Source: Camellia lanceoleosa
Lineage: Eukaryota > Streptophyta > Magnoliopsida > Ericales > Theaceae
NCBI GenBank assembly: GCA_025200525.1
Contig: CM045762.1
Location: forward strand, 28,679,600-28,743,599
Direction of reading: 5' to 3'
DNA length: 64,000 nucleotides
Of the stretch, positions 21,890 through 33,187 are shown piece after piece. The notes beneath the pieces are model-generated. The model was not told where the DNA came from, did no database searches, and saw only the letters and a program-made list of their open reading frames with translations. A program made the position numbers and the translations under genes. Position 1 is the stretch's first letter, and the number at the start of each line of letters is the position of its first letter.

Positions 21890-23558
21890 CGCCTGCTTGC
21901 TGTTGTGGTGCTGGTAGAGGTGGCGCTGCTGGTGGTTGAGGCAGTCTCGCTTGTTCTTCCCTTGTCCTGGCCTCATCAACTAGGTCCCTTAAATGACCTT
22001 GTCTTACCAGGTCTTCCAGATGTGCCCTTAGAGCTCTTCACCCTTGAGTCAGATGCCCATCCTCATTGTGGTAGGTACAGCGTTTCCCCAGACTTCTTCC
22101 CATGAATTCGCCAGGAATCTTTTCTGGTGCTCTATAATAGGGCTGATTCCACATTCTTTCCAAGACTTTGTAAACAGGAATTCGGAATACAGTAGTGACT
22201 GCCTGTGCAGCCCTCAATCTTGTCTCTTGCTTGTCGTATTCAGTATTACCTCGGCCTTGTTTCGGCGAGCCATTTCTCTTATCTTGTTTCGACGCCTTTG
22301 TCCCTAGCGTGTCTTCCTCGACTTTCACATACTTCTCAATCCTGGCCATGAGTTCCTCTATACTTTTTGGCAGTGTCTTTGCCAGTGATTTTTGAAGCAG
22401 ACAGTCATCGTTCAGACCGTTCTTAAAAGACACGACCACCACCTCTTGGTTGCACCCTGGTATTTGGTTAAATACCTCATAATACCTTTTGGCATAAGCC
22501 TTGAGACTTTCATCCTCGCCAATTCTCGAAGCCATCAGGGAGTGCACCTCAACGGCTGTAGTTTGTTTGTCACAAATCTAGCCACGAACATCTCGGCCAG
22601 GCCTTCCCAGCTTTTCACAGTTCCTTTCGGCAACTTGTAAAACTAGTCTGATGCGATTTCCCTAAAGGATGAGGGAAACACCTTGCAGAGTAACGGCTCG
22701 TTTCCGGTATCCAACGCCATTGAGTTTAGGTACAAGACGACGTGAAAGTTAGGGTCAGACTTTCCGTCGTATATCTGAAATCTCGGCATGTAGAACCTTT
22801 TAGGGGCCTCAAATTTGTCCAATTCTACCGAAAACAGCATTCTCGGCTTGACCAGAGAAGTCACCTTGGCATCTTGCCACTTCCTCTAGAGGTAATCTCT
22901 CAAATCCTCCTTGGTCCGTCCAGAAGCTCGGCTGTCAACGGATTTCAGCCTTTTTGGTGCGCTACTCCCGGTGTCGTTTTAAGTCCTCTTGGACCTCCCT
23001 CCAGTAGTCGTATCAAAACAGAGCTCCTTCCCTTGAACATGCCAATGTTCTTTGGTGTAAGCTTCTTTGGTACGATGTGTCTTTCGAGATTCTCCATTCA
23101 TCGACTCTCCTCGTCCGACCTCCCGTGAAGGCCGGTGAGAGTGTTTTTTGGTCCTGGTGTGCTAAGGGATTGCAGGAACTGTTTTCTGCTCCCCTTTCTG
23201 GGTATCGTTCTTGGCCGCTGGAATCAGCGTGTCTTGTAACGAAAACGGTGGCTGCATGACGTTATTTTATATCATGAAATTGACAACCGATTGCAGGTCC
23301 TTTGTTCGCCATTTCCTTCATTTTTCCATCCCTCCGCAGGTATCTATCTTTCTACACTTGGAGGTCGTTCTCGTTATAATACCCACCTCGGTCTGCCTTT
23401 TCTAGTATGTCTCCCTTCTGGCCGATGTCTTTCTCTCCGGGATTCTTATCTCGAGTTTCTTCGTTGTAGTTATCCTCTTATACGTTAGGGTCAATGTGTT
23501 TACCACTTCTAGTAGGGATGTCGTCCCCAATTTTCTTTTTCTATCCGTCGTTGGCCAT
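21890..23558 (-). pseudogene. gag of Tat element 1
   Basis: The likely start is the ATG at 23558, just inside the primer site. The core (FYMPRFQIYDGKSDP, SWEGLAEMFVARF, GEDESLKAYAKRYYEVFNQ) matches the retrotransposon gag family. A zinc-knuckle-like CTYHNEDGHLTQ precedes a stop where a Cys is expected. In-frame TAGs (for example D*FYKLPKG) and frameshifts disrupt it. It would form the virus-like particle in the cytoplasm. Confidence 0.8.
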
Positions 23559-23572
23559 CTATTCTCCTTTCT

Positions 23573-23590
23573 TTTCCACAGATGGCGCCA
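23573..23590 (-). promoter_or_regulatory. Primer binding site of element 1
   Basis: Three bases inside the 5' LTR the minus strand reads TGGCGCCATCTGTGG. The TGGCGCC start would pair with a tRNA 3' end (CCA). The same TGGCGCC core occurs in element 3. The tRNA species is not certain. Confidence 0.7.
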
Positions 23591-23593
23591 AAT

Positions 23594-24142
23594 TGTGAGT
23601 GCCGATTTCCGACCACACTACCAAACAGGTACTCAGCTGGAGCACATCGGCAGAATAGATGGCGCCTGAACGACCTTTCATAGAAAGATAAGACTCCGGC
23701 AGTGGTTTGTCCATCCGGGAGCACTCCGACAATCAAGTCAGTACTCAATTATCTCTCAAATATAGCAAACAGTGCTTTAACTCACTAGTCAGAATACAAA
23801 AAAGCATACCTTAGACCTACGAGGGTGCCTTACTTTTATAACTTGTACTAACTTGATCCCTGTAGAAGCCTAGCTTCAATGGACTCTGGCTCAATGTGTA
23901 TCCTAGACTCTCAAATAGATAGAGATAAACTCCCTAAGAGTTTTATCCTTATCTGGGCTGAGGTCCTCCTCCATCTAGGACTCTTATAGTTTATTCGCTC
24001 ACCTCGGATTCCGATATCTCCGAAGATAACCTCGGCTTAGACGAGATTGCCTTAGCACCATGACCAAGACACATGGCACCTCGGCTGGTACTTCAGTGCC
24101 ACCTTGGTCACATGTTGTCATTCACAAAAATATGCCCCCACA
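23594..24142 (-). repeat. Element 1 5' LTR (549 bp)
   Basis: Sister of 7887-8434, with TG..CA ends next to the CTCGG duplication. A TATAAA box on the minus strand (23835-23840) is the likely promoter of gag-pol. Confidence 0.92.
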
Positions 24143-24147
24143 CTCGG

Positions 24148-25320
24148 TATATTAGTTTCCTAACGCTTTTGTTTTTTTTTTTTTTTAAATTTATTTATTT
24201 ATTTTTTGGAGATTGAAATAATATATTATTTTTGTTTTCAAAGAAACCGAATTGACTCTAAATTTTTCAAAACAAGTTTTCATTTTCTTCTTACCCACCA
24301 CTTCTAGCCAACACCACTTGCAGGTGTCGTTGAATGACTGATCACGGTTAACCACATTTTGGTGTCCTTTCGACCACCTCATGACCTCCAGCAACATTGA
24401 CCACTAACTCTAGATACACCTCCAACCACCCTTTACCGTCGGTCACCACGTTTGTTCGCACTTCACCGTCGGTCACTACCTCCGATAACTCATCAAATAT
24501 ATTTTTCTATTTTATTTTCATTTGTTTTAGAACATTTTCGTACGCTAAACAAGTTTTTTGTGTTTGTTTCTTATAAAAATAAACAAAAATCTATTTCTTA
24601 TTTTTTTATAAACAGAAATTAATTTTTTTAAGTATAAGTAACTTTTAAATAATTATCATATAAAATAATAACTGTATTAGTATGAAATAAAAATAATTTT
24701 AAAAAAATCACTCTGTTTGGTTTGAAATTTTTAAAAACAGTTTTCTAAATTTTTAATTTGTATTGTTTTGTATTTTTTAAAATATTTTAACCAATTTTTT
24801 TTTCTTTTTAGATCCACTTAATCTTGATATACTTAAAAAGTATAAAATTTGTACAAAAATATTTTAAAAATTCATTGAATGCAACAAAATACAAAAATGT
24901 ATTGAATTTCATAATTTTTTTATTAAAAAATATAAATATTATTTTACGTAAAAATAAAATAATTGCGTAAAATATTTTAAAAATTCAATAAAAATACAAA
25001 AAAAATATAAAAAAAATAAAAAAATTCAATTTTGAAATTAAAAAAAAAAAAACAGTGTATAAAAAATATTTATATAACATTATTTTACTAAAAAGATAAT
25101 TGGTAATATCACTCGCTTCCTCCTTGCTTTCTCTTGCACAGCGTTGATATTGACAGGAACAACATGTCTTGTGTTAAATAAAGCAACAGTTGACACATCA
25201 GCAATTCATAGTCATAGATAAGGTTGGGAAGATTCAATCCTTCTACCCATGTTTTTAATTTTAGTTTGGAGGAGGATTCTTTCAGTCCATCCATATTTTT
25301 TAATTTTAATTTGGAAGAGG
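24148..25320. repeat. Duplicated segment, copy A (right part)
   Basis: Aligns with 61854-62856 and 63176-63345 (shared blocks AACGCTTT, ACCGAATTGA, CATTTTGGTGTCCTT and the ends near CCATGTTTTTAATTTTAG). It is AT-rich and non-coding. Copy A lacks the 319-bp SINE-like insert of copy B. Confidence 0.85.
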
Positions 25321-25560
25321 ATCCATGTTTTTAATTTTAGTTTGGAAGATGATCCTTTCAGTCCCCCCATGTTTTTAATTTTAATTTGGAAGTGGATACA
25401 TGCTTTTAATTTTAGTTTGGAAGATGATTCTTTCAGTCTACCATATTTTTAATTTTAGTTTGGAAAAAGATTCTTTCAATCCAAATTAATTCAATCCTTA
25501 TACCCATGTTTTTAATTTTATTAGTTCGGAAGATGATCCTTTCAGTTCAGATTTTAGATT
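25243..25560. repeat. Short tandem repeats (CCATGTTTTTAATTTTAGTTTGGA)n-like
   Basis: About seven imperfect copies of a motif built on TTTTTAATTTTAGTTTGGA followed by GATCCTTTCAGTC, in units of roughly 30-70 bp. Only the first unit is present in copy B, so the array expanded (or was lost) after duplication. The 67-aa frame over it is a repeat artefact. Confidence 0.7.
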
Positions 25561-25569
25561 AAAGGATGT

Positions 25570-25955
25570 TATTTGAGCTTGTAAAATTCATCACAAGTTC
25601 TGTTTAATTGATCCAAATTGTTATTTTATTAGACATTTAGTGTATTTTATTCATACAAAAAATTAGGTCGATTCAATAATTATAACTTATTCAATTTTTC
25701 ACTAAAAAATATATAACAATTGTGTTTTTAAAAACAAATCATGTGTTTTTAAAAACAAATCATATGTTTTTTAGCGACAAATATAATAAATTAAATATGT
25801 TACAGTTATCGAATTGACTTAATTTTTTGTGTGAATAAAATATATGAACTGTTCGACAAAATAAACATTTTAAATTATTGAAATGAAATCTGTAATAAAT
25901 CCTACAAATCCAAACAACGTCCTCTAATTTGGACCAGAGGAAATCCTCCTCTTTT
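25570..25955. repeat. Dispersed AT-rich repeat, related to 1990-2345
   Basis: Same succession of blocks as 1990-2345 (TTATTTTATTAGACATTT, CAAAAAATTAGGTCGATT, TTCGACAAAATAAAC). Non-coding. Confidence 0.5.
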
Positions 25956-25995
25956 TAGTTTTTTTATCTAACCACGAACCCATTGGACTTGCTAA

Positions 25996-26809
25996 GGGTG
26001 TGTTTGGTAACGTTTACGTTTTCAGTTTATATTTACAAAAATTTTATAAACTGATTTTTGTTTATTTTTAGAAAAACATAAACTACAAACGCGTTTGGTA
26101 ATTGACAAAATGTTTAAAAAAAAATTAAAAATATAAAAAAAAGTGAGAAATGGCAAGTGGCGGCGAAAGATGGTAGTGGAAAGTGGTGATGGGGTGTGGG
26201 TGGTGGTGGGTGGGTGGTGGGTGGTGGGTGGGTGTGGTGCGCGGATAGGGTGCGAGTGGCGAATGGTGAATGGTAGTGATGGTGGCGGTGGTGGTGGTAT
26301 GTGGGTGGTAAGTGGCGGCAGTAGATGGTAGCGGTGACAGCGGTGGTGGCAAGTGGTGGCAGTGGGTGGTGGTGGCGGCGGGCGATGGACGGTGGTGGCG
26401 GGTGGATGGTAGGTGGGTGGTGGGTGGTGGGTGGTGGTGGTGGTGGCAGTGGCGGGCAGGTGGGTGGCAGTGGTGGTGGTGGGTAGTTGCAAGTGGTGGC
26501 GGGTGGCAGTGGCAGTGAGTGGTGGTGGCAGGTGGTGGTGGGGCGTGGGTGGTGGGTGGTAGTGGCGGAAAACGGTGGTGAAAAATGGTGGCGGGTGATA
26601 GCTAATGTTGGGTAACAAAAAAAAAAAAAAAAACTCAAAACTCAAAACGGAAATACATTTTTTGTGTTTTCATTTTTTGGCTAAATTATAAACTAAGGCA
26701 ACTGATTTATAAATCAAAAATTTTATCAAACAAGTTTTTATTTGAGTTTTTAAAATTTTTGTAAATATAAATAAAAAATTGAAAACGTTAAATGTTACCA
26801 AACGGCACC
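25996..26809. mobile_element. PIF/Harbinger-like non-autonomous element (814 bp), TAA duplication
   Basis: Flanked by TAA at 25993-25995 and 26810-26812. The ends are inverted repeats of more than 40 bp with tip GGGTGTGTTTGGTAACG and its partner GGTGCCGTTTGGTAACA, followed by TTTATATTTACAAAAATTTTA on both sides. These tips and the 3-bp TAA fit Tourist/Harbinger. The interior is a long GGT/GGTGG repeat. No transposase is encoded. Confidence 0.8.
26150..26605 (+). repeat. G/T-rich minisatellite (GGTGG, GTGGTGGGT)n inside the Harbinger-like element
   Basis: About 450 bp of degenerate GGT/GGTGG/GTGGCG repeats with many G3 runs on the plus strand. The long Pro/His/Thr-rich frames on the reverse strand follow from the repeat and are not genes. 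Confidence 0.85.
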
Positions 26810-27479
26810 TAAGTAACTAATTTAATTTTATTTACACATTTTTTAAATATGTAACTAATTCAATTTTATTTACACATTTTTTAAATATGTGAATAATAAA
26901 TATATTTTCATCAGCTAGAATAATGAGAACAATTATTTCGAGTAGAGCCACTATATTTTTTTAGTATAAAATTCATATAATTGAATTAATTATATATTTT
27001 GTATTATTTATGCACTTAAAAACTGTGAACAAATATTTTTTCAACTACCCAAAACAACCAGTCGTTTGTTGACAAATGGTCAACCTAGAAATGCACCAAT
27101 CCAATTTTGATCGCTTCTCTTGCTTGGGTTTCACTCACATTTCTGTTCCAGATGGGTTTCCCTCCGGTCATAATCGGACTAGGGAGATGTTGTTGGGTTT
27201 AATTGGCTTATTTTTAGATTTTAGCTTGATAATTTTTATATTTATATTTTAAAATTTATTGAGTATATTATTATTATAAAAAATTAAATTGATTGAATAA
27301 CAATAATTACGTGTTCGAATTAGTTTTGCATAAATCGTTTATTTTCTCACCGTTTATTTTTTACATAGAAAATTGATATGAACACCTAATTGCTGTTATC
27401 CAATAAACTTAATCGCCATTGACTTTCGACAACTAAAAAACAACTTTTTTTCTTTGGTGAGTTATAATTATTATGTGAG
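26810..27479. other. AT-rich intergenic stretch
   Basis: Starts with a 45-bp direct duplication (TAACTAATT..CACATTTTTTAAATATGT, twice between 26813 and 26892). A short mixed-composition block at 27100-27200 has an acceptor-like TCTGTTCCAG followed by an ATG, but the frame stops after 16 codons. No gene is supported. Confidence 0.5.
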
Positions 27480-27793
27480 TGTTGACTTTTTGGCTTTTCG
27501 AAGGGTATTTTTGTAAATGCGAGCGTGCCAGCAAGGATCAATCAGTTCTTACAGAAATTATAATTGTCAACCAATTATCAGACGATTGTGTTTTAGTTCT
27601 TTCAGCCTCAATGAAGAAGATTTTTACTGGTGGCTTGCTTTAGGAGAAATTAAGAGAAATAACAGTTAATATGAAGAACAATCGAAGTATTTCATTAAAA
27701 TGAACACTTACAATAGTCCAAACTCAAATTTCAAGAGGTTTACTGACGATCTACTTGAATCTACTTAAAACTACTCCTATAAATCGAAGTGCA

Positions 27794-27884
27794 GTGCGGG
27801 TATTTAAAGTGCGGGTATTTAAAGTGCAGGTATTTAAAGAACAAGTATTTAAAGTGCAGGAATTTAAAGTACAGGAAATGTAAA
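27794..27884. repeat. 15-bp tandem array in the LTR of element 2, six copies
   Basis: Unit GTGCGGGTATTTAAA with variants, six times in this LTR. The sister LTR (43891-43955) has two clear copies and a scrambled remainder. This accounts for most of the 15-bp length difference between the LTRs. The Leu-Asn-Thr-rich reverse frame is a by-product. Confidence 0.85.
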
Positions 27885-27959
27885 ACTGGAAAGGAAAATA
27901 TGAAGTAAAGATTGGTTTGTATGATCTGAGTCTGAGGCCTTTTCTGAGGGCTTCCCTGC

Positions 27960-27967
27960 TATTTATA
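27960..27967 (-). promoter_or_regulatory. TATA box in element 2 3' LTR
   Basis: TATAAATA on the minus strand, conserved at 44040-44047 in the 5' LTR, where it is the likely gag-pol promoter. Confidence 0.5.
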
Positions 27968-28293
27968 CTTGTCAAAGATGACCTTCGAACTGCACTTTAA
28001 ACCGTCGAACTACTCCTCCATGATCGCTGATCATGTTGCCTTAGAAGTAGTCCCACTACGCCATCTCTTGCAGTTGAGCTTCCCTCTTGTATTTGAATTT
28101 GAATATGAGTAACCGTTGAAGCCACGTCACCTTGTATCTCTTTACTGATCTAGTGCTACTCAGATCACGTGAGAACCAATGTTCATTGCCACGTGTTCGA
28201 TCAGGATCGAAGACTTGAATTATCTTCCCATAATACCCTTATTCTGCCACATATCAAACTGTGATTTGACTTTTACAAAATATGTAGCCAACA

Positions 28294-28308
28294 TTACCCT
28301 CCGCACTA
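28294..28308 (-). promoter_or_regulatory. Probable polypurine tract of element 2
   Basis: Directly inside the 3' LTR the minus strand reads TAGTGCGGAGGGTAA. It is purine-rich but not a long pure tract; position is the main argument. Confidence 0.4.
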
Positions 28309-28474
28309 ATATACCCAATACTTGGAGATATTAGTGGATCAAAAGCTTTTCCCGCACTTTTGGAACATGCATGGAATCCATCTTCAGGAAACACAACCGT
28401 TACCTATTTGGTGATTATTTGCATTAACTCTCAACTTGTTGAACATTCTAATACCTTTAGCATTCGAACGGACT

Positions 28475-29930
28475 ATGGCTCAATCAACTTCTCACTCTAT
28501 TGATCAAGCATACGAAGAGCCACTGAGTAATACTGTTTCCCCTCGAAAGAATCTCCACGCATTCATTAGCCACTTTTACCCGCCCTTCTATATTCAGGTC
28601 ATGAAGGCTTTTACAAATTATCAACCTTTGGACTACGAACACATTGCCCTTAATCCTTTGGCTTACAAATTTATAGATACAAGAAGTTCTTCCTCTAAAC
28701 TCCCCTTGTACTTTGAACGAACTATTCTCAAGCCTTTGCTTCAACAAGTTGCAAATATGGACTTGGGAAGTTCTTCTTCACAAACCTCTGCTTTGAATGA
28801 AGCTACAACTTCTTCATATTCTGGGATTTCTGGATGGACAAACTGGTCAACACCTGAGTCCTGGGACTTGAGGGAACGAATCAATCATCATTTTGTTGAG
28901 TTCACTGACCCTTTAGATTTTCCTTCTTACGCTCGAAGCTCGGTAGTCTATCCTTATGTGCCCATTGACCTTCGACATAGTTTGGAGGAGAATCTGCTTG
29001 TGGCCTGGTACACATCCTCTATGCCCACAAAGATAATGCATACTGCCTGGCGTCTGGAAGAATCACAAGGGTACAGCCCTTCATTTTTAGCCAAGAAGGC
29101 GAAGATTTGCTCTTCTGACTGGCTTGACTACTCCCGTGCCATCTTCCATAACAGAAGCATTCACTTCTTCTTCTCCATCTTCTGAAATTAAAGCATCCAC
29201 ACCTTCTTCTCCACCTTCTGGAATAGAAGCATCCACACCTTCTCCATCTTCTGAAGCAGAACCATCTACTCCTTCTCCTCCTCCCACTCTTTTCTAGACA
29301 GAGAAATTAAGGCTTGCCCTTCCCATGGACAAAATCTTTCCACCTTACAAACCTCCATCATCCCCAACTCCAGCTGAGCGGAAACAAGCTCAACTTCTGC
29401 TTGCGGCTTTCTCTCACTTGCCCTTCAATGTTCTTGAGGATGACATCCCTCTCAAGAACTTTCGATGGGCTTGTAATATTCTGACTAGGGGCCATGTCCT
29501 TAATCCCATTGCCCAAGCAGAACTTCACATGTTCCTGGACCAACTTCCGGTGCTCCTCCACTGGCATCGAAATTCCAAGGTCACCGTCCAATCTTTGGAT
29601 CAACTTTCATTTCTCCGAATTCATGCCCAGTACGAAGCAGAGAACTTCATCGAAGATTTCGATGACTTCAAAAATAAAGATTCTGCGTATTGAGATGATT
29701 TGGTTATAGATGAGTTGGAACAAAAATTGAGGGAAGAGGCTTTCGAAATAAAGGCTGAGGAGCTCTACTATGAAGTGAGAGCACACCAACTTATGCAGCC
29801 AACATTAGAGGAGATAGAAGATATGATAAAGAAAGAACAAACATTCATTGATCATTGTTGGACAAAGTTTCATGATCTTGTTATTTATTCTATTTCTTAT
29901 TTTTATGAGCTTGAATTTGTACCAAAATAG
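28475..29930 (+). pseudogene. First opposite-strand ORF of element 2, unrecognised protein with Ser/Thr/Pro repeats
   Basis: Starts at the ATG at 28475 (MAQSTSH). The first frame runs about 236 residues with motifs FISHFYPPFYIQ, ERINHHFVEFTDPLDFPSYAR and YPYVPIDLRHSLEE. Near 29110-29150 a one-base shift moves into a frame with imperfect Ser-Thr-Pro-Ser repeats, a TAG (from CAG), then a helical segment (FSHLPFNVLEDDIPLKNFRWACNI) and, after a TGA at 29693, a Glu-rich tail ending at 29930. I do not recognise the family. It lies between the LTR and the PMD gene, on the same strand, and is not homologous by eye to the gag-pol strand. No trans-membrane or signal segment is evident. Confidence 0.55.
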
Positions 29931-30809
29931 GGTTACTTAATGTAATTGTCTTGGCTTCAATACAAACAAAGTCCTTCTGTATTTGACATTGTTTGACTCT
30001 ACTTCCTTTTGCTTTTAAAAGCCAACTCATAGCTTCGAATTGAACAATCTCATCCTTCGAATCTGGACTCAATTGTTTAATGAAACGCTAAAAGAACCAA
30101 CATGTCTTTTTCCAATTTATGGAGTATAGTTGACAATTCTGGCTAATATCATCTGGAGTTAATGCTTTGAATTTTAACAACATTACCCCTCAAAACTAAC
30201 TATAACCAATATATGGTCATGGTTAATATAGCCAATTAATTTCAAATTGACTATTTTGCTTCGAAAAGTAATCCACACTGTTTTTGGTTCAAAAAGCAAT
30301 TCCTTCTTATATATATAAAAACCAACGATTGGTTTTAATACTTCGAACAGTGCTCATCCTTAAAGGATCCAAGTAATTACTCCAAAGGTCATTACTTTGA
30401 TTAATAACCCTCAAACAGGTCTTTAAACCCTTTGAAGTGGACCAATATTTGAGCATTCTAGCATTTTTAAGCATGTAGTACGCCGGCTTAATTTACGTAT
30501 TTCGAAGCCGTTGTTATTTGATTTTTTGGCGCCAAAATCTCATTTCGAAGCCAAATATCTTGCTTCAAAGCTGGCGTCAACATCCGGAATGTGTTTTTTC
30601 CTCCAAAACTATCAATATTGAAAGAGACTCATCGTATTCGTACTTTTAGTACTTAACGACTTATGCAATATATTTCCAGACATAAAAAGCTTTTCTTTAA
30701 AACCCTCTTGCTTCGCGTTTCTGAAATCACTTGCTCTTTTAACGTTCAAACCCTCATATCTTTCACTTCTCTTTACTTCCCCATTTCCTTTTCGAAAATC
30801 GTACCATCA
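29931..30809. other. Spacer between the two opposite-strand genes of element 2
   Basis: Non-coding by my reading, with several degenerate CTTCGAA and AACCAATNNTTGG-type repeats. It likely holds the promoter and leader of the PMD gene (pyrimidine-rich just before the start codon, ending TCGTACCATCAATGG). Confidence 0.45.
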
Positions 30810-32427
30810 ATGGCTTCTTCTTCACCAGAAGTGCCAATCATAGAACGTGTGAGCTCATCCGTAGCCTTGAAAAGGCTCATTGACGTGGAGTGTGAGAAGT
30901 ACAAGGCTGGGGGGAAAAGCGCCATTGACGGGCGTATCTTTGTCCCTCGTCGTCATGAGCGACAAGACTACGTGCTTGGGCCAATCTTCAAAGAGATCCC
31001 TATTGAGCTCCCAGCTCTATATCCTCGTCTGGAAAATCAATGTCTCCTTTATGAAGGTGGTCTCAATTGGAGGAACTGGAGAGCCAATCGCCCCCACCGA
31101 TGTTGGCCCACAATGAGATCGGAATGGCAAGAGTGGTATGATCGGGTCATCCCTGCGAGGACACTGGACCTTCAAGAGCTCTGCTTTCTCGATGCTCTCC
31201 GACTATCTAGGGTAACTATCTCGGAGGACCCTTTCTTGGTCCCTGCTGCTTTATGTTTTTGGAACCCTATCTTCAATTTCTTTCAATTTAGATGTGGGAT
31301 GATGGCTCCTACTGTTCTTGATATTTGCCATCTACTAGGAGTATCCCCTATTGGTACCCTTATTACACTAGATTTCCCTGATTTAATAGTCTCTTTCTCC
31401 CTCCCCTCTCTTAACTTATCTTACAGCGATTTTGTTAAAGCTAAAAATAAAAAAGAGGGCCCAGTAACTGATAGGGAATTCTTTTCCTTCTTGTTATACT
31501 GGCTTTGCAAATTCCTCTTCTGCACCTCCTCTCAAAGAATTATGTCTGAATTTGCTCTTCTTGCCAAAGCCTTTGTTTTGCAAAAAAAGGTAGCCTTAGC
31601 CCCATATATTCTAGGTCATGTATACAGAGTTTGTTCCCTTTTTGGTGAGAAGCCCTTAGATGCTAATCAAGGGGGACCATTCTGGATCTTTCAGCTTTGG
31701 CTTTTCGCCTATTTTACTGAATTGCAATCCAAATGCCTTAAATTTTCTGGGTTACACTCTCTTACCCATGGCATAAGACTAGCCAATGCTTCCCTCTATC
31801 CTTCTACCTTTGCCTTTTATTTCTCTTTCTTCCATCAACTACCAGCCGCCCTTTCTATTCACCGCTTCCGTCCCTTCGAGACCAACATAGGTCCAGCTTG
31901 GTTGAGTCACTTCTTAAGTGACAGGCTCTGTGCTTCGCCTATTCACAAAGATATATGGGCCTCCCTTCTGCTTCCTAGGGAACTGTTTATTGAAACCACG
32001 AACCCCAGAGCTTATAAATGTATAGCTGAACCTTATTGTCCTGCTCAATTTGCTAGACAATTTGGTTTCACACAAGGGGTCCCAATACCTCTCTGCAGCA
32101 ACACCAATCTGAGCCTTACCAGGAGAGATCTGAAGGTTAGGAAATCAAGGCTGGAAGAAGCAACCTTCAAATTCATGGATGACTTGGCTAGTTTTGAGTA
32201 CACTCCTTTCATTCCTGAAGGTACTGCATTGAAGAGATACAAAAACTAGTAGGAAAATAATATGAAACTCTATTTAGCCATTTCACTTCAAAACCTACTG
32301 GAGGTATTAGATGTGTCCAAGCCCAAAGGAGCTGAAACTGTCCCTTCCTCTACTGTGCCTCCTACAACTCAGTCCATTCCTGCTACCTCAACTCCTTCGA
32401 AAGCCACTCGGGCTGCTTCAAAGAAAG

Positions 32428-32512
32428 GTATATGCCTTTGTTTTCTCTCCTTCGACTTCCTATACAATGCTGATTATGTTATTCTTATTTTGTTTCTATA
32501 TTTTTTGTGAAG
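32428..32512 (+). other. Predicted intron 1 of the PMD gene
   Basis: GTATATG donor after AAAG, T-rich 3' part, ending GTGAAG. Removing it joins a frame rich in Ser/Thr to the Lys/Glu-rich exon 2. Confidence 0.5.
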
Positions 32513-33096
32513 GTGATCAGCAGCAAAAGAAGAGAAGACTGCTTGATTCTGAAAAGAAAACAACCGAGATACCAGAAGGAAAAGAAGAAGAAGAAACAGA
32601 AAGCAGACCTGTAACACGAGTCACCCATGACCAAAAGGAAAAAGTGGTGACTTGTTTCAAGAGGAGACAACCATTAGGGAGGTAGAGAATGAATTTATTT
32701 CCGAATCTCGGTTTGAGGAAGTTGAGAAAAATCGAGGAATGCATAATGTCAGTTCAAAGAAAGAGGAGAAGAAAGATTACTGTCTCTCCTTCTGACTTTA
32801 CTGAGGACTCTGATTCCGAGACAATCGCCCAAGCAATAGAAAAGAGAAGGAAGGTGACTGTTTCAACTACTGTCTTGGTTGAAGATCCCATTCACGAAGC
32901 AGCTACCAAGGCAGTAGAGCAGGAACATCCCAAGGCAATAATTGTCTTTGAGAGGGCCGAGAAGAGACGGCAGCAACAAATTTTGAGAGATGAATCTGCT
33001 ACTGCTGATGCACTTCAAAGGGAAACTGCAAGAAGGCAACAAACTACCGAACATTACTCCCTTCGCAGCTCTCCCATCAGTACTAATACCACTGGA

Positions 33097-33187
33097 TCAA
33101 GTAATTTCTTTCACACTTCCGTTGTCTTTCCTTTGTCAACTTTTAATACTGAATTTTGACAGTCCTTTGTATTTCTTCCTCTTGCAG
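33097..33187 (+). other. Predicted intron 2 of the PMD gene
   Basis: Donor GTAATT after GGATCAA, pyrimidine-rich tract and TTGCAG acceptor. Position and size are like intron 3 of the opposite-strand gene in element 1. Confidence 0.55.

Larger units (their letters stand above)
7887..24142 (-). mobile_element. Tat-lineage Ty3/gypsy element 1 (16.3 kb with nested solo LTRs)
   Basis: Complete by structure: near-identical LTRs, TG..CA(TA) ends, target duplication CTCGG (7882-7886, 24143-24147), primer binding site, and gag-pol on the minus strand in the order gag, protease, RT, RNase H, archaeal-type RNase H, integrase. A long opposite-strand gene fills the space between integrase and the 3' LTR, a known trait of Tat elements. 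The empty site is present in copy B near 61850-61856. Coding regions carry numerous stops and frameshifts and the RT active site is changed, so it is not autonomous. Two solo LTRs (9883-12242, 12553-14840) add about 4.6 kb, leaving an original element of about 11.6 kb. Confidence 0.93.
27480..28293 (-). repeat. Element 2 3' LTR (814 bp)
   Basis: Matches 43575-44373 closely. Starts TGTTGACTTTTTGG and ends TATGTAGCCAACA. Contains a minus-strand TATAAATA box at 27960-27967 (44040-44047 in the sister LTR) and a 15-bp tandem array that differs between the LTRs. Confidence 0.93.

Noticed and set aside
26022..26645. Long Pro/His/Thr-rich frame on the minus strand (207 aa) and overlapping 174-aa frame
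   Set aside because: Both follow from the GGTGG minisatellite inside a transposon; low complexity, open in several frames, no domain.
27151..27200. Possible first exon after an acceptor-like TCTGTTCCAG
   Set aside because: The frame stops after 16 codons and no downstream exon is seen before the LTR of element 2.
27751..27975. Minus-strand frame with repeated CTLNT
   Set aside because: Translation of the 15-bp LTR repeat.
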